DNA of 6,460 bases, from contig JAJYVN010000146.1 of the NCBI GenBank assembly GCA_021791995.1, positions 1 through 6,460 of the forward strand, given 5' to 3'. Below the pieces are notes generated by a model that saw only the letters and a list, made by a program, of their open reading frames with translations, had not been told where the DNA came from and did no database searches. The position numbers were made by a program, and so were the translations under genes. Origin of the DNA: Bacillota bacterium. GTDB taxonomy: Bacteria > Bacillota > Sulfobacillia > RBS10-35 > JAJYVN01. Positions 1-5,853 of this stretch are shown one piece after another (position 1 is the stretch's first letter; the number at the start of each line of letters is the position of its first letter).

Positions 1-1
1 C

Positions 2-895
2 GGCTTTTTGGACACCATTACCGGATCCGCCCTTGGATGCGGCAGGGTCTGGCCCCTCTGTAACGGTCGGTTTGTCCCCGGTCCAACCCTGCAGTCCTTG
101 GTTGAATATACCCACAGAGCCCTCGCCTCGATCGGTGGCACACTCACCATGGTCGCCGCCGTCTGGGCCATCTTCCGGTACCGCCGCGTGCTTGAAATCG
201 TCTGGCTGGCTTCCATCGCATTCATCTTCATTGTGGTCCAATCGGCGGTGGGTGCGATAGCGATCTTCAATAACGAGTCGGCACCACTTCTGGCGACACA
301 CTTCACCTTTGCCCTTCTGGCCTTCGGCGGGATTTTCCTGCTCACCGTGTTGATACGACAGATTGAGCAACTAGATGCCAGGGCACGGGAAACCAGCACT
401 GGTCCGCGCGCGCTGACAACCTGGGCCTGGATCGCCTTCGTCTACACGGTGCTCCTTATCTATTGGGGCACACTGGTGGCCCACCTCAACGCAGGCATGG
501 CCTGCAGCGGATGGCCGCTCTGTAATGGGGAGGTGTGGCCTGGATTTCACGGGCTGGTGGGAATCATCTTCGCGCATCGGTTGGGTGCCCTGGCGGCGGG
601 AGCCATCATCACCGGGTTTTGGTTGGCTGCGCGCCACCGACGGTCAGTACGACCCGACATCTATCGGGCAGCAACAGGATCACTCGTGCTCGTCTGCGCC
701 CAGATCGCCAGCGGAGCCTATCTGGTCCTCAGCCACATCTCCGTCACGGCCGACCTGATCCACGTCAGCCTCGCGACATTGTTGTTCGTGCAGTTGGCCT
801 ATGGGGCGCTCTTGACACTGCGCGCAAGCCCCGGCCTCGTCAGAGCGCTCACCGATCGACGTAACCGTGCCGCTTTCCGCCATAAGCTCTCCTGA
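2..895 (+). CDS. ctaA: heme A synthase CtaA/COX15 family, 5' partial
   Basis: This integral membrane enzyme oxidises the C8 methyl group of heme O to a formyl group, making heme A for aa3-type terminal oxidases. The frame is open from base 2, so the gene begins outside the window. About one N-terminal membrane segment is missing compared with the roughly 300-residue Bacillus protein; 297 residues remain. The Bacillus-type signature is intact: TGSALGCGRVWPLCNG carries the first Cys pair (residues 13 and 20 of the visible part), and E35-Y-T-H38 is the heme-ligand/catalytic E-x-x-H motif. A second His follows in LLATHF. The C-terminal half repeats the pattern with CSGWPLCNG, FAHRLGAL and LIHVSLA. 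Hydrophobic segments recur through the chain. The TTG at 8 is only an internal codon in the conserved motif. The gene converges on the isomerase gene, with a strong hairpin between. Family assignment is confident. Confidence 0.94.
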   Translation, partial: GFLDTITGSALGCGRVWPLCNGRFVPGPTLQSLVEYTHRALASIGGTLTMVAAVWAIFRYRRVLEIVWLASIAFIFIVVQSAVGAIAIFNNESAPLLATHFTFALLAFGGIFLLTVLIRQIEQLDARARETSTGPRALTTWAWIAFVYTVLLIYWGTLVAHLNAGMACSGWPLCNGEVWPGFHGLVGIIFAHRLGALAAGAIITGFWLAARHRRSVRPDIYRAATGSLVLVCAQIASGAYLVLSHISVTADLIHVSLATLLFVQLAYGALLTLRASPGLVRALTDRRNRAAFRHKLS

Positions 896-974
896 GGGCA
901 TCTGGCGCGAATTTCGGCAAACCGCACGGAGGTCGTCATCGATGCCATGCATCGCGCCCATCGTCCGTGACGAA

Positions 975-1013
975 ACGGCACGAGTGCACCGCCCGTCGGT
1001 GCACTCGTGCCGT
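975..1013. terminator. perfect 17-bp hairpin between convergent genes, probable bidirectional terminator
   Basis: Bases 975-991 are exactly complementary to 997-1013 around a 5-nt loop (CCCGT). The hairpin lies 79 nt after the ctaA stop and 72 nt before the isomerase stop, so it would be the 3' structure for both converging transcripts. Neither flank carries a T-rich tract (the plus strand continues TACATCCCGT), so it is not a textbook intrinsic terminator. It could instead act as an RNA 3'-end stabiliser. The rest of 896-1085 shows no convincing gene. Confidence 0.65.
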
Positions 1014-1085
1014 ACATCCCGTCTGCGGATGGCACCACGGGCAGGAACCGTTACCGATGTACCGCAACAACCCTTGCCCGATCCG

Positions 1086-1913
1086 TTATGCCTCTCCGAT
1101 AGCGCGGAGCACTCCCGTCACGCCCGCATAGGCCCGGCGGTTGATCTCATCGATCGGCAACTCGTAATACTCCTTGCGAAAAACCTCGACCGACACGCCC
1201 CCCTGAAAGCCGATGCTCTGAAAGTATCGGAGCGTATCCGCCAACGGCAGAATACCCTCCCCTGGGTAGAGGCGATCGGGGTCATTCAGGCTCCGTGGAT
1301 CCCCTTCGGGCACATCGTTAATGTGCAGGATGGTCCACATGGCGGCGGGCACCGCCCGGATCTCCTCCCAGGTCACGCCACTTTTATAGTAATGGAAGGT
1401 GTCCATCATCAGCCCGAGGGCCGGGTGGTTCGCTGCCTGCAAGAGCTGCAAGCCCTGTTTGGCCCCTGGGATGAAGCGATGAAGCCCCAAGGGTTCAATG
1501 GCCAAGCGCAACCCGTAACCGGCCACAATCTCTGCGTAGGCTCGGGCCCGCTCCCCGGCGCGCTCCCAAACATCGGGTCCCGCCTCCGTATCGCTCGGAG
1601 CATCGGGACATACAAGCAAAAGTGGCGACCCAACCTCCGCCGCGATCTCCGAGGCGCGTTCGATCGGGGCCAGGCCCGACCGCCAATCCCCGAAAAGGCG
1701 AATGCTGTATGGGCAGATGGCCGCAACCCCCAAACCGCGGGCCTTAAGATCTGCAGCCAGTCCGTGCACCCCATGCTGCTCAATGTATGGGCCAAGCTTA
1801 CCGGACCAGATCTCCACCAAGGGGAATCCCGCTTTGCTGGCCGCCGCCAGGTCCTCCTCCAGCGTGTATGGTCTCGTCGTCGCACCATTGATACAAGCCC
1901 GCATACTCCGCAT
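1086..1913 (-). CDS. sugar phosphate isomerase/epimerase-like TIM-barrel protein (xylose isomerase-like / AP endonuclease 2 fold)
   Basis: This is a predicted cytoplasmic, metal-dependent sugar or keto-sugar isomerase/epimerase of 275 residues, the usual family length. Family landmarks appear in order: the N-terminal strand ACINGATTRPY, FPLVEIWSG (E34), the metal-ligand candidates E140 (LAIEPLG), D171 with H174 (MMDTFHYY), H197 (ILHINDVPEG) and E243 (VSVEVF), and the R-x-x-PGEG loop (R214 to G220). The exact substrate cannot be read from sequence; hydroxypyruvate, inosose or 3-keto-sugar conversions all occur in this superfamily. The frame stays open upstream to an ATG at 2099, but the extra 62 residues are low-complexity, resemble no family member and cover the control region. 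I chose ATG 1913, which has GGGAG at 1924-1928, 10 nt away. ATG 1904 is the alternative and gives the more typical family N-terminus (MRACINGATT). Divergent to the LacI gene, so probably under its control. Confidence 0.86.
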   Translation of the reverse strand: MRSMRACINGATTRPYTLEEDLAAASKAGFPLVEIWSGKLGPYIEQHGVHGLAADLKARGLGVAAICPYSIRLFGDWRSGLAPIERASEIAAEVGSPLLLVCPDAPSDTEAGPDVWERAGERARAYAEIVAGYGLRLAIEPLGLHRFIPGAKQGLQLLQAANHPALGLMMDTFHYYKSGVTWEEIRAVPAAMWTILHINDVPEGDPRSLNDPDRLYPGEGILPLADTLRYFQSIGFQGGVSVEVFRKEYYELPIDEINRRAYAGVTGVLRAIGEA

Positions 1914-1995
1914 ACCGACCGGGCTCCCACGCCCCGTCGGCCGACCTCCCTTCCTGTCTCGCTTAGGGGGAATCCCAGGGCGAGCAGGGTTTTGT

Positions 1996-2009
1996 AACGT
2001 ATCGACGTT
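1996..2009. promoter_or_regulatory. candidate LacI-family operator (inverted repeat AACGT-N4-ACGTT)
   Basis: The sequence AACGTATCGACGTT has perfect 5-bp arms around a 4-base centre. LacI-family repressors usually bind short palindromes of about 14-20 bp with CG-containing half sites, often next to their own gene. This one lies 90 nt upstream of the LacI start and inside the candidate isomerase promoter spacer. A related sequence occurs before the GH43 gene at 3139-3154. Short palindromes arise by chance, so this is a candidate only. Confidence 0.42.
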
Positions 2010-2029
2010 TCGGGACAGCGCTTCGCTCT

Positions 2030-2048
2030 CCTGCTGTTCGGCAGCAGG
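2030..2048. other. 7-bp perfect inverted repeat upstream of lacI-type gene
   Basis: CCTGCTG (2030-2036) and CAGCAGG (2042-2048) are exact reverse complements around TTCGG. On a plus-strand transcript this would fold into a compact hairpin about 50 nt before the LacI start codon. As DNA it is a 19-bp palindrome that could serve a second regulator. It is too far from any gene end to be that gene's terminator, and its role is unknown. Confidence 0.35.
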
Positions 2049-2081
2049 CAGAAGGTCCGATATGCGGAATCCTTGCATGGG

Positions 2082-2088
2082 AAAGGGG
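2082..2088 (+). promoter_or_regulatory. ribosome binding site for the lacI-type gene
   Basis: AAAGGGG lies 10 nt before the TTG at 2099. It decides the start: the only nearby ATG, at 2077, is in another frame, and the TTG precedes the conserved N-terminal helix-turn-helix by exactly the expected few residues. Confidence 0.65.
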
Positions 2089-2098
2089 CCGATCCACA

Positions 2099-3085
2099 TT
2101 GCCCAGTCGCGTCACCAGTAGAGACGTCGCTCGTGCCGCTGGCGTCTCGCAGAACACGGTTTCCCTCGTCATCCACGACAGTCCCCGCGTCCGCCCTGAG
2201 ACCAAGGCCACCGTGCGCGCAGCCATGAAGAGACTCGGTTATCACCCCAACGCGGTTGCGGCGGCGCTTCGGACCCAATCCACCCCCGTCCTCCTATTCG
2301 TCGTCCGCAAGAGCACCGTCCACGACCACGTCACAGCCGAACTGCTCGCAGGCGCCATCGAAGGGGCAGAGCACTTTGGAGACTCGGTTCTGGTGATAGC
2401 GGTCGACGCGGGTGCCCGACTCGCCGTCAACGCCTTTCATGCCGGGTGGGCCAGTGGATCCCTGGTCTTCGCGGTAGAGCCGAACGATCGCGTGGTCACC
2501 GAATTAACGGCGGCTGGCTGTCCCACGGTTTCTCTTTTACAGCCGTCGACCGATTGTCCACCCGAGTACCTGGTACATGCCGACGACGCCGGGGGTGCGC
2601 GCCAAGCCATCGCTCACCTTTTGGAACGGGGACACACGCGCATCGGTCTGGTCACAGCGCGCCTTGAACCCGATGCCGAGGGTCCTGCCTTTCAACGGAC
2701 ACGCGCCGCATGGGAGGCCGCGCAGGCAGGCGGTGCAACCCTTGTCCCCGCCTATACAGCGGCATGGACCACCGAGGGTGGTCTGCGGGCCGGACGCGAA
2801 CTGCTCCAGTCCTCCCCGCGCCCCAGCGCCATTTTCGCCATCAGCGATCGGGCAGCGTTCGGTGTGCTGCAGGCCGCACGGGAGGCGCATCTGCGGGTTC
2901 CGGAAGACATGGCGGTCGTCGGCTTTGATGACACCGAGTGGGCTCGATACTGCGATCCGCCACTCACCACAGTCGAGTTTCCGCTGCGCACCATCGGGCG
3001 CTTGGGAGCGGAGCGGCTTCTCGGAGGTACGCCCACAGACCTCACACCCGTACCGACCCGCCTAATCGTTCGGCAGTCCAGCTGA
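2099..3085 (+). CDS. LacI/GalR-family transcriptional regulator
   Basis: This is a DNA-binding repressor, probably sugar-responsive, of 328 residues, normal for the family. Residues about 5-25 form the helix-turn-helix (TSRDVARAAGVSQNTVSLVI), with Q18, N19 and L23 at the positions that set operator specificity in LacI. A hinge-helix region follows (RLGYHPNAVAAALR). Residues about 60-325 are the periplasmic-binding-protein-like sensor domain, including LLERGHTRIGLV, AIFAISDRAAFGVLQAA, VPEDMAVVGFDDTEW and the typical end PPLTTVEFPLRTIGRLGAERLL. The first sensor strand (VLLFVVRKS) is less typical. Translation starts at TTG. The gene is divergent from the isomerase and followed by the two glycosidase genes, so it is most simply their local regulator. 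The inducer is unknown; arabinose-, galactose- or xylose-containing oligosaccharides are the natural guesses. Its stop codon lies inside a long hairpin. Confidence 0.94.
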   Translation: MPSRVTSRDVARAAGVSQNTVSLVIHDSPRVRPETKATVRAAMKRLGYHPNAVAAALRTQSTPVLLFVVRKSTVHDHVTAELLAGAIEGAEHFGDSVLVIAVDAGARLAVNAFHAGWASGSLVFAVEPNDRVVTELTAAGCPTVSLLQPSTDCPPEYLVHADDAGGARQAIAHLLERGHTRIGLVTARLEPDAEGPAFQRTRAAWEAAQAGGATLVPAYTAAWTTEGGLRAGRELLQSSPRPSAIFAISDRAAFGVLQAAREAHLRVPEDMAVVGFDDTEWARYCDPPLTTVEFPLRTIGRLGAERLLGGTPTDLTPVPTRLIVRQSS

Positions 3086-3120
3086 TGCAGTGGGGCCAGT
3101 TCTGCCCCCACTGCATCAGC
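3081..3120 (+). terminator. perfect 15-bp hairpin including the lacI stop codon, probable terminator
   Basis: Bases 3081-3095 pair exactly with 3106-3120 around a 10-nt loop. The left arm includes the TGA stop of the regulator gene (3083-3085), so a ribosome finishing the gene would block folding until release. No T-tract follows; instead a second small hairpin comes directly after. It probably separates the regulator transcript from the glycosidase operon. Confidence 0.66.
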
Positions 3121-3135
3121 GGCAGGGAACCTGCC
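3121..3135. other. second, adjacent 6-bp hairpin (GGCAGG-GAA-CCTGCC)
   Basis: GGCAGG (3121-3126) and CCTGCC (3130-3135) are exact reverse complements with a 3-nt loop, and begin at the base after the 15-bp hairpin. It may be part of a two-hairpin 3' end for the regulator transcript or a 5' end structure for the glycosidase mRNA. Confidence 0.4.
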
Positions 3136-3138
3136 AGA

Positions 3139-3154
3139 AAACCGCGAACGCTTT
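3139..3154. promoter_or_regulatory. candidate second LacI-family operator before the GH43 gene
   Basis: AAACCGCGAACGCTTT is an imperfect palindrome with pattern AAAnCGnnnnCGnTTT. This is the general shape of LacI/CcpA-type operators. Aligned with the reverse complement of the element at 1995-2010 it agrees at 9 of 16 positions (AAAC..CGA....TT). It lies about 45 nt before the GH43 start, where a repressor could act. I could not identify a convincing -35/-10 pair beside it. The similarity is suggestive, not proof. Confidence 0.35.
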
Positions 3155-3188
3155 AGCACGCGTGGTGTGCCAATGCAGGCGCCACGAG

Positions 3189-3194
3189 AGGAGG
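3189..3194 (+). promoter_or_regulatory. ribosome binding site (AGGAGG) setting the GH43 start at GTG 3200
   Basis: A perfect AGGAGG, in the longer run GAGAGGAGG, lies 5 nt before the GTG at 3200. A GTG further upstream in the same frame (3167) would put this site inside the coding sequence and add 11 residues before the lipoprotein signal, so 3200 is preferred. Confidence 0.8.
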
Positions 3195-3199
3195 CCGTC

Positions 3200-4522
3200 G
3201 TGCGCCGAAGGACGCTACTCGCGATGCCGGCGCTGATGCTTCTGGGAGCGGCAGGGTGCGGAGAATTGCTGGCATCAAGGTACCCAACCGATGCATACAT
3301 GAATCCCATCATGAATTCTGGGGCGGATCCCTGGGTCATCCGGTCCGGTGACATGTATTACCTGACCATGACAACGGGGAACAACGTCACGATCTGGGCC
3401 TCCAAGGATCTGACCAACATCGCACAGGGCCAGTCGGCCATCGTCTGGACACCATCCGGGGGCTTTGCCGACATCTGGGCGCCAGAGTTGCACCACATCG
3501 GAAACCGCTGGTACATTTACTTCGCCGCCGATCAGAGGGGTGACAACGCCACCCACCGCATGTATGTGCTCGAGAGCATGACGGAGAATCCCATGGGGCC
3601 CTATCTCTTTACAGGACAAATCACGTCAGCGGATAACCACTGGGCCATCGATGGCACGGTCCTCACCGTCGACAGCAACCTTTACTTCGTCTGGTCCGGT
3701 TGGGCGGAGACCAAAAGCGGACCCCAAAACCTCTACATTGCACCCATGAGCTCTCCCACCACCATCAGCGGCCCCCGGGTTGAGATCTCGGTTCCTACCT
3801 ATGAATGGGAGACAAGCCACGCGGCCATCAACGAGGGGCCGGAGGCGCTTGTGCACAATGGGAATGTCTTCATCATCTATTCTGCCAACGCCAGTTGGAC
3901 CAATGCATACTGCCTGGGCCAACTCACGCTCCATGGCACAAATCCCCTCCAGGCTTCGCAATGGATGAAATCCTCCGAACCGGTCTTCCAATCGAGCAGC
4001 GTCGTGTTTGGACCAGGCCATGCCTCATACACCCTATCGCCGGAGGATGATCAGCACTGGATCGTGTACCATGCCGCCCAATACAAAGGTGCGGGCTGGA
4101 CGCGCAATGTCCGCACCCAACCATTCTCCTTTACCAGAACCGGTGATCCGGCCTTCGGCACCCCAGATCCGATCACGGCGCTTGGCCATGCTCCGTCCGG
4201 CGAACCAACCTATCGGCAACTGGCACAGGGCCAATCCACCGCGCAGGCATACCACTTCTCGATCCGCATCCATAGAGCAGGAACGTACCGCCTCTGGGTC
4301 CATTACAGCAACGCGGGCCCGACCACGAGCGCCACGCTGACCGTCAAAGGCACGCCTATCACCGAAATTCCGTTCTCCAAGACGACCACGACCGGGTCAT
4401 ACTTCTTTACCGTTGCGGCGGCCGTCTTCACCGAGGGGCTGACAATGGCCACGATAGACCTGCAGAACCTGCCACTGGCCAACATCGACGCCGTCTGGGT
4501 GAGTGTGGATCCGATCGCGTAA
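3200..4522 (+). CDS. lipoprotein GH43 glycosidase (alpha-L-arabinofuranosidase type) with C-terminal CBM-like domain
   Basis: This 440-residue enzyme probably releases arabinofuranose from arabinan, arabinoxylan or arabinogalactan side chains at the outer face of the membrane. Residues 1-20 form a lipoprotein signal: basic MRRR, a hydrophobic stretch (LLAMPALMLLGA) and AAGC, with Cys20 the likely lipid-modified residue. The catalytic five-bladed propeller spans about 34-330. The three GH43 acids are in order: base D43 (GADPWVI), pKa modulator D151 (WAIDGTVL) and acid E212 (INEGPEAL). Other group motifs are WAPELHHIGNRWYIYFAA, FVWSGW, FGPGHASYT, WIVYHA and VRTQPFSF; these resemble the bacterial alpha-N-arabinofuranosidase/exo-arabinanase group. 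Residues about 335-440 look like a CBM6/CBM35-type beta-sandwich (AGTYRLWVHYSNAG, ending NIDAVWVSV). It forms a tight operon with the GH30 gene. Other GH43 activities, such as beta-xylosidase or exo-beta-1,3-galactanase, cannot be excluded. Confidence 0.93.
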   Translation: MRRRTLLAMPALMLLGAAGCGELLASRYPTDAYMNPIMNSGADPWVIRSGDMYYLTMTTGNNVTIWASKDLTNIAQGQSAIVWTPSGGFADIWAPELHHIGNRWYIYFAADQRGDNATHRMYVLESMTENPMGPYLFTGQITSADNHWAIDGTVLTVDSNLYFVWSGWAETKSGPQNLYIAPMSSPTTISGPRVEISVPTYEWETSHAAINEGPEALVHNGNVFIIYSANASWTNAYCLGQLTLHGTNPLQASQWMKSSEPVFQSSSVVFGPGHASYTLSPEDDQHWIVYHAAQYKGAGWTRNVRTQPFSFTRTGDPAFGTPDPITALGHAPSGEPTYRQLAQGQSTAQAYHFSIRIHRAGTYRLWVHYSNAGPTTSATLTVKGTPITEIPFSKTTTTGSYFFTVAAAVFTEGLTMATIDLQNLPLANIDAVWVSVDPIA

Positions 4523-4535
4523 CGCCGGAACAGAC

Positions 4536-4541
4536 AAGGAG
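4536..4541 (+). promoter_or_regulatory. ribosome binding site (AAGGAG) for the GH30 gene
   Basis: AAGGAG lies 7 nt before ATG 4549, a near-ideal spacing. It supports this start and therefore the absence of an N-terminal signal peptide on the GH30 protein. Confidence 0.82.
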
Positions 4542-4548
4542 CGATCGC

Positions 4549-5850
4549 ATGCGCATCACCATCAACACACACCGCCGGTATCAGAGCATGGAGGGATTCG
4601 GCGTTTCGGGCGCATGGTGGGCCCAGGACATCGGCACTTGGCCCGAGCCCGACCTCACCCGCCTCCTCCGAGTCCTATTCGATCCCCAGGAAGGAATCGG
4701 GCTCACCATCTATCGATACAACATCGGCGCGGACGGAGGCCCCGAGATATCGGACCCGTGGCGACGCGCGCAGTCCTTCTACGATGAGCGGGGGCAGTAC
4801 GATTGGACGCGCGACCGCGCCGCACGCCGCGTTCTTTCCGCAGCCCTACAGGCGGGGGCCCGTGATGTGGTGGCCTTTGCCTGCAGCCCACCGGCCTCCA
4901 TGACGATCTCTGGCAGGTCGAGCGGCAACGACGACGGCAGGTCCAACCTCTCCCCCAACCGGGTCAGCGACTTCGTGCGCTACCTGGTTGACGTGGTCGG
5001 TCATCTGCGTTCGGAGGGAGTCCCCATCCGCTGGCTGAGCCCCGTCAACGAACCACAATGGGAGTGGCAGGCGAAGAACGGCCAGGAGGGCGCCCACTAC
5101 ACCCCCCAAGAGGTAGCGGACGTTGTGCGCGCCGTGGTGCGAGCATTACAGGAGGCCGAGCTGCCGGAGGTTACTCTCTCGGCACCAGAGTCGGGCCAGT
5201 GGAAGGGCTCCGAGGAGTGGGTTGCGCCACTGCTCGATGACCCGGAGATTGGCCCCGCGCTCTCCCACATCTCTCTCCACTCATACTGGTCTACGCCGGC
5301 CGACAAGGTGCGCTTCGCCGCGTATATGGCATCCCGATGGCCTGGTCAGAAGCTCTGGATGTCGGAGTGGACAGAGATGCGCGGTGGAAGAGACCTCGGC
5401 ATGGACTCCGCCTTGGTGCTGGCACAAACGGTGCTAGAGGACCTGACCCTGGGATGCGTCACATCGTGGCAGTATTGGATCGCCGTCTCCCAGTATGCGT
5501 ATCGGGACGGTCTCGTCTATGTGGATGCGGGGCAACCGGGCGTCATTCCCACCAAGCGCCTGTGGAGCCTCGGCCAGTTCAGTCGCTTCGTCCGACCCGG
5601 CTCCGTCCGGGTTGCCGCCGAGAGCGACGATCCGGATGTCTCCGTGATCGCGTTCACGACCGATCAGGGGGTGGTGGCGGTCGTCATCAACCGCTCGCCC
5701 GTGACCAAGCCGTACGACCTCCACGCGGTGGGGCACGGCCCGGTGCAAACTGTCCGCCAGTTCGTGACAAATGCCGAGATGGACCTCGCGGAATACGTGG
5801 GAGGGTTGCCGAGCGCGTCGGTATCCACCCTGATTCTTGCCGATCCTTGA
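4549..5850 (+). CDS. GH30-family glycoside hydrolase, apparently cytoplasmic
   Basis: This 433-residue retaining glycosidase has a (beta/alpha)8 barrel with a short beta-sandwich side domain, as in GH30 (clan GH-A). The N-terminus (YQSMEGFGVSGAWWAQ) is the family's opening strand, followed by the YRYNIGADGG loop and FACSPPASMT. The acid/base is E168 in LSPVNEPQWEW, and the nucleophile is E273 in KLWMSEWTEM, 105 residues later. SLHSYW precedes the nucleophile. The C-terminal ~90 residues (from about RFVRPGS) complete the beta-sandwich. The NEPQWEW...QEG segment resembles endo-beta-1,6-galactanase-like members more than glucosylceramidases, but subfamily and substrate are inferred; xylanase, beta-glucosidase or fucosidase-type activities remain possible. 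There is no signal peptide or membrane segment, unlike its lipoprotein partner encoded 26 nt upstream, so it probably acts on imported oligosaccharides. Its stop is 3 nt from that of the convergent prepilin peptidase gene. Confidence 0.9.
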   Translation: MRITINTHRRYQSMEGFGVSGAWWAQDIGTWPEPDLTRLLRVLFDPQEGIGLTIYRYNIGADGGPEISDPWRRAQSFYDERGQYDWTRDRAARRVLSAALQAGARDVVAFACSPPASMTISGRSSGNDDGRSNLSPNRVSDFVRYLVDVVGHLRSEGVPIRWLSPVNEPQWEWQAKNGQEGAHYTPQEVADVVRAVVRALQEAELPEVTLSAPESGQWKGSEEWVAPLLDDPEIGPALSHISLHSYWSTPADKVRFAAYMASRWPGQKLWMSEWTEMRGGRDLGMDSALVLAQTVLEDLTLGCVTSWQYWIAVSQYAYRDGLVYVDAGQPGVIPTKRLWSLGQFSRFVRPGSVRVAAESDDPDVSVIAFTTDQGVVAVVINRSPVTKPYDLHAVGHGPVQTVRQFVTNAEMDLAEYVGGLPSASVSTLILADP

Positions 5851-5853
5851 GCC

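Larger units (their letters stand above)
1914..2098. promoter_or_regulatory. divergent intergenic control region between isomerase and lacI-type gene
   Basis: These 185 bases separate two divergent genes and must hold at least the isomerase promoter. On the minus strand a weak sigma-A-like promoter can be drawn: -35 CTGTCC (plus-strand bases 2013-2018) and -10 TACAAA (1991-1996) with a 16-nt spacer, matching consensus at 3 of 6 and 4 of 6 positions. An inverted repeat (1996-2009) fills the spacer, a classic position for a repressor. No convincing plus-strand promoter for the LacI gene is visible. The whole stretch is also open in the isomerase frame, but this looks fortuitous. Confidence 0.5.

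Noticed and set aside
948..963. Small palindromic stretch around ATGCCATGCATC
   Set aside because: The arms are only about 5 bp and the site overlaps no promoter or gene boundary of interest.
1038..1080. CGGGCA and TGCCCG separated by about 30 nt after the ctaA hairpin
   Set aside because: A 6-bp stem with such a long loop is weak and expected by chance at this base composition.
867..1997. Long plus-strand open frame (376 codons) antisense to the isomerase gene
   Set aside because: Its translation shows no recognisable domain, it runs through the ctaA end and the intergenic hairpin, and the opposite strand encodes a clear family protein with all metal ligands. Long shadow frames are common in GC-rich DNA.
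1914..2099. N-terminal extension of the isomerase to ATG 2099 (62 extra residues)
   Set aside because: The extra residues are not family-like, they would cover the control region and overlap the LacI start, and an internal ATG at 1913 with GGGAG upstream gives a normal-length protein.
1409..2278. Minus-strand open frame of 289 codons overlapping the isomerase and the LacI start
   Set aside because: The product is Arg/Ser-rich without family motifs and is out of frame with two well supported genes.
4541..4548. GCGATCGC octamer just before the GH30 start (like the cyanobacterial HIP1 repeat)
   Set aside because: I noticed only this occurrence and the genes do not suggest a cyanobacterium; a chance palindrome next to the ribosome binding site.
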